DNA from: Dongia sedimenti
GTDB lineage: Bacteria > Pseudomonadota > Alphaproteobacteria > Dongiales > Dongiaceae
Direction: 5' to 3'
Length of the DNA stretch: 64,000 nt
Assembly: GCA_030715195.1 (NCBI GenBank)
Contig: JAUYVI010000005.1
Span: forward strand, 124,001 to 188,000
Shown: piece after piece, positions 29,079 to 38,086 of the stretch
How the letters are laid out: each line of letters begins with the position of its first letter
How positions within the stretch are numbered: the first letter of the stretch is position 1
Program-made: the position numbers and the translations under genes
The notes under the pieces: generated by a model
Database searches by the model: none
What the model saw: the letters and a program-made list of their open reading frames with translations, nothing else
Told to the model about the DNA's origin: nothing

Positions 29079-30428
29079 ATGCCCGATTCCGCGAACGCCG
29101 ATTTCCCGACCCTGCTCGAATCCGCCGTGAAATTCGCCAAGGCCGCCGGCGCCGATGCGGCGGATGCGGTGATCGGGCGGAATTTGAGCCTCTCGGTCGG
29201 CGAGCGGCTGGGCAAGCTGGAGAAGCTGCAGCGCTCGGAAGACCAGGACCTGGGCCTGCGCGTCTTCATCGGCAGAAAGCAGGCGATCGTCTCCACCAGC
29301 GACTTCACCCGCAGCGCGCTGGATGAGCTCGCGCAGCGCGCCGTCGCCATGGCCAAGGTGGTGCCGGAGGATCCGTTCTGCGGTCTCGCCGACCCATCGG
29401 AGATCGACCGGCATCCGCCGCAGCTTGAGATCCTCGATCCCAAGGAGCCGAGCGAGGCCGAGCTGATCGCATTGGTGCGTGAGGCGGAAGCCGCCGCGCG
29501 TGCGGTGAAGGGCGTCACCAATTCCGAAGGCGCCGAAGCCGGCTGGGGTCGCAGCGAAATGGCCATGCTGGCCTCGAACGGCTTCTATGGCGGCTATGCC
29601 CAGTCGCATTCCGGCGTCAGCGTCGCCGTCCTGGCGGGCGAGGGCACCGGCATGGAGCGCGACTACGACTATTCCTCGGCCGTGTTCTTTTCCGACCTGA
29701 AATCCGCCGCGGCGCTCGGCACCAGTGCCGGCGAGCGCGCGGTCCGCCGCCTCAATCCGCGGAAGGTTGCAACCGAGAAGGTGCCGATCGTGCTCGACCC
29801 GCGGGTATCGAGCTCGATGATCGGCCACGTGCTGGGCGCCATCAACGGCGGTTCGATCGCGCGCGGCACCAGCTTCCTCAAGGACAAGATGGGCGAACAG
29901 ATTTTCGCCGCCGGCATCGATATCATCGAGGATCCGCATCGCGCCCGCGGCCTGCGCTCGATGCCATTCGACGGCGAAGGTTTGCCGACCCAGCGCCGCG
30001 CCCTGGTCGAGAACGGAGTTTTGAAGACCTGGATTCTCGATCTCCGCTCGGCGCGGCAGCTCGGCCTCAAATCGACCGGCAATGCGCATCGCGGCGCCTC
30101 CTCGCCGCCTTCGCCGGGTGCTGCCAACGTCCATATGCCGGCAGGCTCGATCAGCCGCGACACGCTGCTGAAGGCGATCCCGCGCGGTTTCTACGTGACC
30201 GAGATGATGGGTTCGGCGGTCAACGGCGTCACCGGCGATTACAGCCGCGGCGCCACCGGCTTCTGGATCGAGAACGGCGAACTCGCCTATCCGGTCTCCG
30301 AGGTGACGATCGCCGGCAATCTCAAGGACATGTTCAAGGCGATCACCCTGGCCGACGACCTCGAGTTCCGCTACGGCATCAACGCGCCGACCTTGCGCAT
30401 CGACGGGATGACCCTCGCCGGGGCCTGA
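29079..30428 (+). CDS. pmbA: TldE/PmbA-family peptidase subunit
   Basis: 449 residues. PmbA (TldE) works with TldD as a heterodimeric protease that matures modified peptides and degrades antitoxins; the partner TldD carries the zinc. TldE itself has no HExxxH, as seen here. Typical segments are GLRVFIGRKQAIVSTSD, EGTGMERDYDYSS, the glycine-rich DPRVSSSMIGHVLGAINGGSIARGTSFL, NGVLKTWILDLRSARQLGLKSTGNA and GDYSRGATGFWIENGEL. Length is normal. No tldD is in the window. Confidence 0.94.
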   Translation: MPDSANADFPTLLESAVKFAKAAGADAADAVIGRNLSLSVGERLGKLEKLQRSEDQDLGLRVFIGRKQAIVSTSDFTRSALDELAQRAVAMAKVVPEDPFCGLADPSEIDRHPPQLEILDPKEPSEAELIALVREAEAAARAVKGVTNSEGAEAGWGRSEMAMLASNGFYGGYAQSHSGVSVAVLAGEGTGMERDYDYSSAVFFSDLKSAAALGTSAGERAVRRLNPRKVATEKVPIVLDPRVSSSMIGHVLGAINGGSIARGTSFLKDKMGEQIFAAGIDIIEDPHRARGLRSMPFDGEGLPTQRRALVENGVLKTWILDLRSARQLGLKSTGNAHRGASSPPSPGAANVHMPAGSISRDTLLKAIPRGFYVTEMMGSAVNGVTGDYSRGATGFWIENGELAYPVSEVTIAGNLKDMFKAITLADDLEFRYGINAPTLRIDGMTLAGA

Positions 30429-30566
30429 TCGTTACCGCGCCGTGACGCGGCCGTGACCCTCTGGTGAAACCGGCGGGTCAAGCGCCTGCCTGTCATCGCG
30501 CCGTCACCCATCCGGGGATATCTCTCGCGCCGTCCGGAGCTTTCACTCCGAGTCGCGCAGGGTTTG

Positions 30567-31394
30567 ATGAACGCACAGCCGAGCACGCTTCAGCTTCGCC
30601 AGTACCGCAGCATCTTCATCTCCGATCTCCATCTCGGCACGCGGGGCTGCAAGGCGGAGTTCCTGCTGGATTTCCTGAAGTACAACGAGGCCGACAACAT
30701 CTACCTGGTCGGCGATATCATCGACTGCTGGCGGCTGAGGAAGACCTGGTACTGGGCGCAGAGTCACAACGACGTGGTGCAGAAGCTGCTGCGCAAGGCG
30801 CGCAAGGGCACCCGCGTCATCTATGTCCCCGGCAATCACGACGAGCCGCTGCGCGACTATGACGGCATGGCCTTCGGCGGGGTCGTGGTCGCCAACGAGA
30901 TCGTGCATGTGACCGCCGACGGCAAGCGCTACCTGGTTGCCCATGGCGACGCCTTCGACGGGGTCATCAAATACGCGAAGTGGCTCGCCTATCTCGGCGA
31001 CACCGCCTATCACTGCGCGCTCACGGTCAACCACTGGTACAACCACGTCCGCATGCGGCTCGGCCTGCAATACTGGTCGCTCTCCGCCTATCTGAAGACC
31101 CAGGTCAAGGACGCGGTCAAATTCATCAGCGATTTCGAGGACGCCATGGCGGCGGAAGCGCGGCGCCACGGGCTCGACGGCGTGATCTGCGGCCATATCC
31201 ACAAGGCCGAATCCCGGATGATCGACGGCGTGCATTACGTCAATGACGGCGACTGGGTGGAGAGCTGCACCGCGCTGGTCGAGCACATGGACGGTCGGCT
31301 CGAGATCGTCGAATGGGCCGCCAACCGCAACTTCTCCATGCTCGCGCCGCATATCACCGACGATCTTCCCGAAGAGCACCACGTCCCGGCATGA
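30567..31394 (+). CDS. LpxH-like UDP-2,3-diacylglucosamine diphosphatase family metallophosphoesterase
   Basis: 275 residues. A metallophosphoesterase of the UDP-2,3-diacylglucosamine pyrophosphatase family, which hydrolyses UDP-diacylglucosamine to lipid X in lipid A synthesis. Metal-binding motifs are FISDLHLGTRG, VGDIIDCWR, PGNHDEPLRD, VAHGDAFDG and CGHIHKAE. The start is ATG 30567; an adjacent TTG at 30564 is possible. Some alphaproteobacteria use another enzyme (LpxI) for the same step, so this paralogue may act on a related lipid. It is followed 10 bp later by a GT4 glycosyltransferase, a common pairing in this class. Confidence 0.85.
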   Translation: MNAQPSTLQLRQYRSIFISDLHLGTRGCKAEFLLDFLKYNEADNIYLVGDIIDCWRLRKTWYWAQSHNDVVQKLLRKARKGTRVIYVPGNHDEPLRDYDGMAFGGVVVANEIVHVTADGKRYLVAHGDAFDGVIKYAKWLAYLGDTAYHCALTVNHWYNHVRMRLGLQYWSLSAYLKTQVKDAVKFISDFEDAMAAEARRHGLDGVICGHIHKAESRMIDGVHYVNDGDWVESCTALVEHMDGRLEIVEWAANRNFSMLAPHITDDLPEEHHVPA

Positions 31395-31404
31395 GCCCCG
31401 CGGC

Positions 31405-32421
31405 ATGAGGCTGGCGCTGGTCACCGATGCCTGGGCGCCGCAGACCAACGGGGTCGTCCGGACGTTGATGCGCACGCGCGACGAGCTCACTTCCATGGGC
31501 CATGCGGTCGAGGTGATCTCGCCCGATATGTTCAACGGCTTTCCCTGCCCGACCTATCCGGAGATCAAGCTCGCCTTCCTGCCGGGCCGCAAGATCGCCC
31601 GCACCATGACGGCGTTCCAGCCGGACGCGATCCACATCGCCACCGAAGGCCCGCTCGGCCATGCGGCGCGCGGCTATTGCCTGGCGCAGGGATTGCCGTT
31701 CACCACGGCCTATCACACGCGCTTTCCGGAATATGTCGAGGCCCGCTTCGCGGTGCCGGTCGGCCTGAGCTATGCGTGGCTGCGCCGCTTCCACAGCCGC
31801 GCGCGCAGCATCATGGTCGCGACCCAGTCGATCGAATCCGATCTGCTCGCGCGCGGCTTCGGCAACATCCGGCGCTGGTCGCGCGGTGTCGATACCACGC
31901 TGTTCAAGCCCAGGGACGTCAAGGGCGATAAGGGGCTGCTCAACCTGCCGCGGCCGATCCATCTCTTCGTCGGCCGCGTCGCCGTCGAGAAGAACATCGA
32001 GGCCTTCCTGTCCCTCGATCTGCCGGGCAGCCAGGTGGTGATCGGCGACGGGCCGCAGCTGGAGCAGCTGAAGCGCAAATTCCCCAAGGCCTACTTCCTC
32101 GGCAAGAAGGTCGGCGAGGACCTGGCCCGGCACTATGCCGCCGCCGATGTCTTCGTCTTCCCCAGCCTCACCGACACGTTCGGGCTGGTGATCCTGGAAG
32201 CGCTGGCCAGCGGCCTGCCGGTCGCCGCCTTCCCGGTGCCCGGCCCGCGCGACATCCTGCAAGGCACCGATGCCGGCGCCCTCGATGCCGACCTGGGCGC
32301 CGCGGTGAAGCGGGCGCTGGCCGTGCCGGCCGCGCGCTGCCGCGCCTTGGCCGAGCAGTTCTCCTGGAAAGCCGCGACCGAGCAGTTCCTCGGCAACCTC
32401 GCGCCGTTCGGGGTGGTTTAG
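31405..32421 (+). CDS. Glycosyltransferase family 4 (GT-B fold)
   Basis: 338 residues. A GT-B glycosyltransferase of the alpha-mannosyl/glucosyl-diacylglycerol type. The N-terminal acceptor domain begins MRLALVTDAWAPQTNGVVRTL. The C-terminal donor domain shows FVGRVAVEKNIEAFL, VIGDGPQLEQLKRK, and TDTFGLVILEALASGLPVAAF, the EX7E-type segment of family 4. The start is ATG 31405, eleven bases past the preceding stop; the frame runs upstream into that gene. Pairing with an LpxH-like phosphoesterase suggests a membrane lipid or lipid A sugar, which I cannot resolve. Confidence 0.87.
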   Translation: MRLALVTDAWAPQTNGVVRTLMRTRDELTSMGHAVEVISPDMFNGFPCPTYPEIKLAFLPGRKIARTMTAFQPDAIHIATEGPLGHAARGYCLAQGLPFTTAYHTRFPEYVEARFAVPVGLSYAWLRRFHSRARSIMVATQSIESDLLARGFGNIRRWSRGVDTTLFKPRDVKGDKGLLNLPRPIHLFVGRVAVEKNIEAFLSLDLPGSQVVIGDGPQLEQLKRKFPKAYFLGKKVGEDLARHYAAADVFVFPSLTDTFGLVILEALASGLPVAAFPVPGPRDILQGTDAGALDADLGAAVKRALAVPAARCRALAEQFSWKAATEQFLGNLAPFGVV

Positions 32422-32489
32422 CCGGCCGCAATTCTTGCACCACCGTAACAATTCGTGTTCCATCCCCGCCTGACCTAGGGGAATGCGTT

Positions 32490-33815
32490 TTGCCGGAACA
32501 CGTTTTGTTCGGTCTTGATCCGCTTTGGACCTCGACCGCCTTGCTGATCGCGACCTACGCCGCGATCATGAGCGAGAAACTCAACCGCGCGATCGTGGCC
32601 TTGCTGGGTGCCGGGTTGATGATCTCGCTCGGGCTCCTGACGCAAGAGCAGGCGGTCGAGGGGATCGACTTCAACACCCTCGCACTGCTGACCGGCATGA
32701 TGCTGATCGTGGCGATCACCCGGCGCAGCGGCGTCTTCCAATACGTCGCGATCGTCGCCGCCCAGGCCAGCAAGGCGAGCCCGGCCGGCGTATTGGCGCT
32801 GCTGGCGGTGGTGACGGCGGTGTTCTCCGCCTTCCTGGACAATGTGACGACGGTGCTGCTGGTGGCGCCGGTCACCCTGGTGATCTGCCGCGAGCTGAAG
32901 GTCTCGCCGTATCCCTTCCTGTTCAGCGAGATCTTCGCCTCCAATATCGGCGGCACCGCCACCCTGATCGGCGATCCGCCCAACATCATCATCGGCTCGG
33001 CGGCGCATCTCACCTTCATGGACTTCGTTTATGCGCTGACCCCGGTGGTGCTGGTCGTGCTGGCGCTGCATGTCCTCGCCATGCACCTGATCTGGGGCCG
33101 CAAGCTCACGGCCACGCCCGAAGCCCGCGCCCGCGTGATGGCGCTGGACCACAAGGCCGCCATCACCGATCCGCGGCTGATGAGACAGGCCGTCGTGGTG
33201 ATCGTCGCCGTCGTCCTGGCCTTCGCGTCGGCGCGCTTCATCCATATGGAGGCCGGCACCATTGCCCTGTTCGGCGCGGCGGTGCTGCTGCTGCTGGACA
33301 ATCTTGGCCGTTCGGCGGAACACCAGCACGAGCGCCTGATCGAGAGCTTCAACGAGGTCGAGTGGATCACCATCTTCTTCTTCGTCGGCCTGTTCATCGT
33401 GGTGGCCGGCGTCGATCATGCCGGCCTGCTGCGACTCCTTGCCGATGAACTGGTCTCGGCGACCGGCGGCGACCTGAAGGCGCTGACCCTCGCGATCCTC
33501 TGGGCCTCGGCGATCCTCTCGGCGGTGATCGACAACATCCCCTTCGTCGCCACCATGATCCCGGTCATCAAGTCCATGGCGCCGGAGCTGGGCGGCGACC
33601 AGGCGATCCTGCCGCTCTGGTGGGCGCTGTCGCTCGGCGCCTGCTTCGGCGGCAACGGCACCCTGATCGGCGCCTCCGCCAACCTGACCGTCGCCGGCAT
33701 CGGCGAACGCGCCGGCGTGCCGTTCCGCTTCATTGAGTTCGTGAAGCTGGCGGCGCCGCTGATGCTGCTCAGCATCGCGGTCAGCCATCTCTATCTGCTC
33801 TGGCGATTCTTCTGA
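32490..33815 (+). CDS. ArsB/NhaD-family ion transporter
   Basis: 441 residues with about eleven transmembrane helices. The ion transporter superfamily hairpins are visible: FLDNVTTVLLVAPVTLV, IGGTATLIGDPPNIIIGSAAHL in the first half and IDNIPFVATMIPVIKSM, FGGNGTLIGASANLTVAGIGE in the second. These are the ArsB/NhaD signatures; members export arsenite or sodium, or carry dicarboxylates. There are no ars genes or arsenate reductase nearby, so arsenic export is not supported. TTG at 32490 with aggggaa upstream is the likely start. It follows the glycosyltransferase by 68 bp. Confidence 0.87.
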   Translation: MPEHVLFGLDPLWTSTALLIATYAAIMSEKLNRAIVALLGAGLMISLGLLTQEQAVEGIDFNTLALLTGMMLIVAITRRSGVFQYVAIVAAQASKASPAGVLALLAVVTAVFSAFLDNVTTVLLVAPVTLVICRELKVSPYPFLFSEIFASNIGGTATLIGDPPNIIIGSAAHLTFMDFVYALTPVVLVVLALHVLAMHLIWGRKLTATPEARARVMALDHKAAITDPRLMRQAVVVIVAVVLAFASARFIHMEAGTIALFGAAVLLLLDNLGRSAEHQHERLIESFNEVEWITIFFFVGLFIVVAGVDHAGLLRLLADELVSATGGDLKALTLAILWASAILSAVIDNIPFVATMIPVIKSMAPELGGDQAILPLWWALSLGACFGGNGTLIGASANLTVAGIGERAGVPFRFIEFVKLAAPLMLLSIAVSHLYLLWRFF

Positions 33816-33870
33816 CCTGGCGGCGCGCAGCGGGGTTGGTGGGGCGGCCGCTATGCGCCGCCGCAAAGAC

Positions 33871-35244
33871 TCAGAGATACCAGTCGTATTCCTGGCGCGA
33901 GATCGTGCCCATGAACTTCTGCATCTCGCTCCGCCGCTGGTCGCGCACCAGATCCAGCATGTCCGGCGCCACATAGCGCGGCAGGATCTTCGCCCCGGCA
34001 AAGCGCTCGAGCGCCGCGGTGAATTCGAACGGCACGTTCGGATCGGCATCATCCCCGGCATCGCCCTTGGTCTCGGCCGTCGGTGTCAGGCGCTTTTCGA
34101 TCCCATGCAGCATGCCGGCCAGCACCGCGGCCATCACCAGATAGGGGTTGGCATCGGCGCCGGCCACCCGGTGCTCGATCCGGCGCGCGGCCCCGCCGCC
34201 GGCCGGGATGCGGAACGCGACCGAGCGGTTGTTGTGGCCCCAGGCCGGGGTGATCGGCACGTTGTGGCCGGGCTGATAGCGCCGGAAGCCGTTCAGATTG
34301 CCGCCGAAGATCGCCATGGATTCCGGCATCGCCGCCTGCAAGCCGGCGATCGCTTGGTGCAGCAGCGTCTCACCTTTCGCACCGGTCTCGCCGAACAGAT
34401 TCTTTCCCTTGCCATCGACCAGGCTGACATGGATGTGCATGCCGCTGCCGGCCGCATCGAGGAAGGGCTTCGCCATGAAGCTCGCGTGATGGCCATCCAC
34501 TCTTGCGGCCGCTCTGATTGCGCGCTTCAGCAGCACGGCATGGTCGCAGGCGGAGACTGCATCGGCCTCGTGCTTCAAGTTGATCTCGAACTGGCCCGGC
34601 GAGTATTCGGTGATGGCCGCGCCCGCCGGAATGTTCTGCGCCCGGGTATAGGATGCGACGCGGCGGATGAAGGCGCCGTAGGCGTCGAGATCGTCGATGC
34701 TGTAGGGCTGCTTCGAAGTCTCGGTCCGGCCGGTGACAGGATTCTTCACCGGCACCGGCAGCCCGTTCGCATCGCGGTCGCGATCGAACAGGTAGAATTC
34801 GAGCTCGACCGCCACGACCGGCGTCAGGCCCAGCCGCTTGAAATGCGCCAGCGTGCCGCCGAGCGCCGCGCGCGGGCAGTAGCGCGACGGCTTGCCTTCA
34901 TTGGCGTCGCCAGCGGGATCGGTCATTTGCAGCAGGATCTGCGCAGTCGGCTCCTCGGCCCAGGGCACCGGCTGGAGCAGGCCCGGGATCGGCCGCGCCG
35001 CGCCGTCGGGATCGCCGAGCGAAGTCGAGCGCGCGCCCGGATCGAGATCGTCGCCGGTCGGGTCCAGAAACAGCATGCAGCGCGGCATTTCGAGCCCGGA
35101 TTTCCAGAGCTTCCCCGCCTCGTCGACCGGCAGCCTTTTGCCGCGCAGATTGCCGTTCAGGTCATGCAGGAAGGCATCGACATGCACGGTATCGGCATGC
35201 CGCTTCAGATGGGCGTCGAACGCGTTTGCCGCCGCTTTGGCCAA
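33871..35244 (-). CDS. Glutamine synthetase-family gamma-glutamyl ligase (PuuA-like)
   Basis: 457 residues. Glutamine synthetase-fold ligase that joins glutamate to an amine with ATP; family members of this length act on putrescine or other polyamines or on ethanolamine-type amines. Signatures are AVELEFYLFDRD, the metal and substrate segment AAITEYSPGQFEINLKH, GSGMHIHVSLVD, and AWGHNNRSVAFRIP with the ATP-binding arginine RRIEHRVAGADANPYLVMAA. It lacks the adenylylation loop tyrosine of GlnA. No puuB/C/D genes flank it in the window, so putrescine catabolism is only suggested. Confidence 0.88.
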   Translation of the reverse strand: MAKAAANAFDAHLKRHADTVHVDAFLHDLNGNLRGKRLPVDEAGKLWKSGLEMPRCMLFLDPTGDDLDPGARSTSLGDPDGAARPIPGLLQPVPWAEEPTAQILLQMTDPAGDANEGKPSRYCPRAALGGTLAHFKRLGLTPVVAVELEFYLFDRDRDANGLPVPVKNPVTGRTETSKQPYSIDDLDAYGAFIRRVASYTRAQNIPAGAAITEYSPGQFEINLKHEADAVSACDHAVLLKRAIRAAARVDGHHASFMAKPFLDAAGSGMHIHVSLVDGKGKNLFGETGAKGETLLHQAIAGLQAAMPESMAIFGGNLNGFRRYQPGHNVPITPAWGHNNRSVAFRIPAGGGAARRIEHRVAGADANPYLVMAAVLAGMLHGIEKRLTPTAETKGDAGDDADPNVPFEFTAALERFAGAKILPRYVAPDMLDLVRDQRRSEMQKFMGTISRQEYDWYL

Positions 35245-35296
35245 GACGGATCCTCTCGCAAAACTGCCGCGAAGCTAGGGGATCAGCGGCGCGTGA

Positions 35297-35752
35297 TCAA
35301 GCTGGCGGCGGGCCGTAATGGTTGGGCCCCTTGGTGCCGGGCCAGAGGATCAGCGCGAGAACCAGCAGGTATGGGACCCAGCTGAGGAAAAAGAAGATCG
35401 CTGTGTCGGCCGCGATAGGGCGCGGCAACTGGTCGTTCAGGACACAGCCGAGCACCACCGAGAAACAGAGCCACGGCGCATGTAGACCGCTTTGGCTCAC
35501 ATCGTGAAGCCTGCGCGCCAAGGGGCCGCCCGCGGTCAGGATGATAGCGATAGTCCAGGTGGGCATTGCGAGGTCGAGGCTAAGCTCACGCAGGAAAGCC
35601 AGCGCAAACCCTATACCCAGCGACCGGGCGAAGATCGCGTAGAAGAAGTCGCCGCGTGCCATGCGGCCATCCGGCGCGTAAAGCCAAACCCACGCCTTCA
35701 ACCAAGCGCGTTGCGGTTCCGCAAGTGGCCCGTTTTCAGCGACGTTGGGCAT
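35297..35752 (-). CDS. DUF805 membrane protein
   Basis: 151 residues with four hydrophobic helices. DUF805 signatures: GRMARGDFFYAIF near residue 30 (GRi.R..F), ARRLHDVSQSGLHAPW in the middle and the C-terminal PGTKGPNHYGPPP. Function is unknown, though family members are inner-membrane proteins often coupled to stress or phage genes. It is 52 bp from the PuuA-like gene in the same orientation but has no shared feature with it. Confidence 0.82.
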   Translation of the reverse strand: MPNVAENGPLAEPQRAWLKAWVWLYAPDGRMARGDFFYAIFARSLGIGFALAFLRELSLDLAMPTWTIAIILTAGGPLARRLHDVSQSGLHAPWLCFSVVLGCVLNDQLPRPIAADTAIFFFLSWVPYLLVLALILWPGTKGPNHYGPPPA

Positions 35753-35812
35753 GGCGCATTTCAGTCTACATTGTACGCAAGACTAGCCAAATGCCAGTAC
35801 AGCGCCAAGCCC

Positions 35813-36391
35813 TCAATGCGGGTGCCGCCGCTGACGGCGGGTGTGGCGCCGGTGTTCCCGGGCATGGCGGTAGGCGTGGATGAATTTCAGGCTCCAGCGA
35901 TAGCCGAGAAAGGCGACCAGGGCCGACCAGGGGATGCAGCCGACCCACATGGCGACTCCCCAGTCCTTGACCAGCACGTCGAACATGGTGACGACCTGCT
36001 GCTCCAAGGTCTGGTCGTCGCGGAAGAAGCCGTGCCAGAGCGCCAGGAAGCGCTCGTAACCGGAAACCTCGTCCCAGCGCCCGAGCATGGTGCGGCCGGT
36101 CACATAGAACACGTAATAGCAGGGCAGGGCGGTGAACACATTGGTGGTCCAGGTCCAGGCGAGACCCAGGATCAGGCTGAAATCCCAACGGAACACGCGC
36201 TTGGCGATCAGCCAGGTCACCAGCACCAGCGGCATCTGGATGCCGACTGTCGGCGTGAACGCCCAGGCGAGCCCGATGGCCGTGCCGCGGGCCGAGTATT
36301 CCGCTGTGTGCCGGCTGCGCATCAGCGGCACGACCAGGCGGAACTTCACCAGCCGCGCGAGCCGGTTCCAGAATCCCGTTGTTCTACGCAT
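35813..36391 (-). CDS. DUF2062 membrane protein, downstream copy
   Basis: 192 residues. DUF2062 family: VPLMRSRHTAEYSARGTAIGLAWAFTPTVGIQMPLVLVTWL, then AWTWTTNVFTALPCYYVFYVTGR, two helical hairpins, and a basic C-terminus rich in His and Arg (REHRRHTRRQRRHPH). It is about half identical by eye to the overlapping upstream copy. The ATG at 36391 lies within the last codons of that gene (8-bp overlap), so the pair is translationally coupled. The frame is open 13 codons further upstream. Function unknown. Confidence 0.85.
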   Translation of the reverse strand: MRRTTGFWNRLARLVKFRLVVPLMRSRHTAEYSARGTAIGLAWAFTPTVGIQMPLVLVTWLIAKRVFRWDFSLILGLAWTWTTNVFTALPCYYVFYVTGRTMLGRWDEVSGYERFLALWHGFFRDDQTLEQQVVTMFDVLVKDWGVAMWVGCIPWSALVAFLGYRWSLKFIHAYRHAREHRRHTRRQRRHPH

Positions 36392-36956
36392 CGACGCCAA
36401 GCCGCCGCGCCAGCCGCCGGGCGCGGGCATGGCGATAGGCGGTGATGAAGCGCAGGCTCCAATAGTAGCCGAGCACGCCGAGCAGTACGCACCAGGGGAT
36501 GCAGCCGATCCAGAGCGCCAGGCCCCAGTCCTTGATCGCCATCTTGAGCGCAGTCATCACCTGCTGTTGCAGCGGCAGATCGGCGGCAAAGGCGCTTTGC
36601 CACAGGCGGGTGAAGCCCGCATAGCCGGTGATGTTGTCCCAGCGCCCGAGCAGCACCTGGCCCGTCGCATAAGAGAGATAGAGCATCGGCGGGCCGGTGA
36701 AGATGTTGCTGGCCCAGGTCCAGGCGGCACCCAGCACCAGGCTGAAATGCCAGTTGAAGACGTGCCGCGCCGCCAGCCAGGTCAGCAGCACCAGCCCCAT
36801 TTGGATCCCCGGCGTCGGGGTGAACGCCCAGGCGAGTCCCACCGCGGTGCCCCAGGCGGTGTATTCCGGCGGGTGCGGGCTGCGCATCAGCGGGACCAGC
36901 AGGCGCAGCTTGATCAGCCGCCAGATTCGATGGAAGTACCGTCGCCGCTGTCCCAT
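36384..36956 (-). CDS. DUF2062 membrane protein, upstream copy
   Basis: 190 residues. The same DUF2062 pattern: VPLMRSPHPPEYTAWGTAVGLAWAFTPTPGIQMGLVLLTWLAARH, AWTWASNIFTGPPMLYLSYATGQ, and an amphipathic end with RHARARRLARRLG. The helix-turn region IGCIPWCVLLGVLGYYWSLRFITAYRH is shared with the downstream copy. A short basic N-terminus should be cytoplasmic. It is separated by 119 bp from the divergently transcribed alcohol dehydrogenase gene. Confidence 0.85.
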   Translation of the reverse strand: MGQRRRYFHRIWRLIKLRLLVPLMRSPHPPEYTAWGTAVGLAWAFTPTPGIQMGLVLLTWLAARHVFNWHFSLVLGAAWTWASNIFTGPPMLYLSYATGQVLLGRWDNITGYAGFTRLWQSAFAADLPLQQQVMTALKMAIKDWGLALWIGCIPWCVLLGVLGYYWSLRFITAYRHARARRLARRLGVDA

Positions 36957-37075
36957 GCCCTGCTGTCATCTTGCTAAGTTCGGCAGTCTACTCAAACCCC
37001 GGGGCCTGGTCATGGTTCGCGGCGCCGCAGTCTGTCATTCATGCTCCAAGAGCGAAACCCTGATAGCATGCGCGC

Positions 37076-38080
37076 ATGACGGAGCAGCGACAGATCACGG
37101 CGATGCGGCTGCACCGGAGCGGCGAGGCGCTGCGCCGGGAGTCGATCGCACTGCCCGATCCGGCGCCGGACCAGGTGCTGATCGCGGTCGAGGCCTGCGG
37201 CGTCTGCCGCACCGACCTCCATGTGGTGGACGGCGAACTCACCGATCCGAAGCTGCCGGTCGTGCCCGGCCATGAAGTGGTCGGCCGCGTGCTGGAAGTC
37301 GGCCGCGCGGTCGAGGCGCTGAAAGTCGGGGACCGGGTCGGCGTGCCCTGGCTGGGCTGGACCTGCGGCACTTGCGCGTTCTGCCGCCGCGGCGAGGAGA
37401 ATCTCTGCCGTGCCGCGCGCTTCACCGGCTACACGCTGGACGGCGGCTATGCGAGCGCGATGCTGGCCGACCATCGCTATTGCTTCCCGCTCGATCCGGC
37501 GCTGGAACCGGCCCACGCAGCGCCGCTGCTTTGCGCCGGGCTGATCGGCTATCGCGCGCTCCGGATGGCGGGCGACGGGCTGAAGCTCGGCCTCTACGGC
37601 TTCGGCGCGGCGGCGCATATCCTGGCGCAGGTGGCGCGGCATCAAGGCCGGCAGGTCTTCGCCTTCACCCGCGCCGGCGATCATGCGGCGCAGGATTTCG
37701 CGCGCGGGCTCGGCGCGGTCTGGGCCGGCGATTCCGATGCGCCGCCGCCGGAGCCGCTCGACGCGGCAATTCTGTTCGCGCCGGTCGGCGCGCTGGTTCC
37801 GGCCGCACTGAAAGCGGTGCGTCCGGGCGGCATCGTCGTTTCGGCGGGCATCCATATGAGCGACATTCCGAGCTTCCCCTATCGCATCCTCTGGGAGGAG
37901 CGGCAGATCCGCTCGGCCGCCAATCTCACCCGCCGCGACGCGGCCGAGTTCCTGCCTCTGGCGGCGCGGATCGGGATCAAGACCAGCGTCGAGCGCCACC
38001 CCTTGGCGGAGGCCAATCAGGCGCTCGACCGCCTGCGGCGCGGCCTGGTCAGCGGCGCCGCGGTGCTGTTGCCGGATTGA
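37076..38080 (+). CDS. Zinc-dependent alcohol dehydrogenase family protein
   Basis: 334 residues. Medium-chain dehydrogenase/reductase. Catalytic zinc region GVCRTDLHVVDGEL and GHEVVGRV; structural zinc loop CGTCAFCRRGEENLC; cofactor region GLYGFGAAAHILAQVA. It resembles the AdhA-type NAD(P)-dependent alcohol dehydrogenases. The cofactor loop reads GFGAAAHI, a common variant of GxGxxG. The ATG at 37076 lies 120 bp from the start of a divergent DUF2062 gene, and the convergent host-attachment gene ends 7 bp past its stop. Confidence 0.85.
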   Translation: MTEQRQITAMRLHRSGEALRRESIALPDPAPDQVLIAVEACGVCRTDLHVVDGELTDPKLPVVPGHEVVGRVLEVGRAVEALKVGDRVGVPWLGWTCGTCAFCRRGEENLCRAARFTGYTLDGGYASAMLADHRYCFPLDPALEPAHAAPLLCAGLIGYRALRMAGDGLKLGLYGFGAAAHILAQVARHQGRQVFAFTRAGDHAAQDFARGLGAVWAGDSDAPPPEPLDAAILFAPVGALVPAALKAVRPGGIVVSAGIHMSDIPSFPYRILWEERQIRSAANLTRRDAAEFLPLAARIGIKTSVERHPLAEANQALDRLRRGLVSGAAVLLPD

Positions 38081-38086
38081 ACCGCC

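Noticed and set aside
26055..30134. 1359-codon open frame on the minus strand across the EEP/lysS/pmbA region
   Set aside because: It is antisense to well-supported genes and has low-complexity, Arg/Gly/His-rich composition typical of GC-rich shadow frames.
32490..33815. Arsenite efflux system
   Set aside because: No arsR, arsC or other ars gene is near; only the membrane family signature is present.
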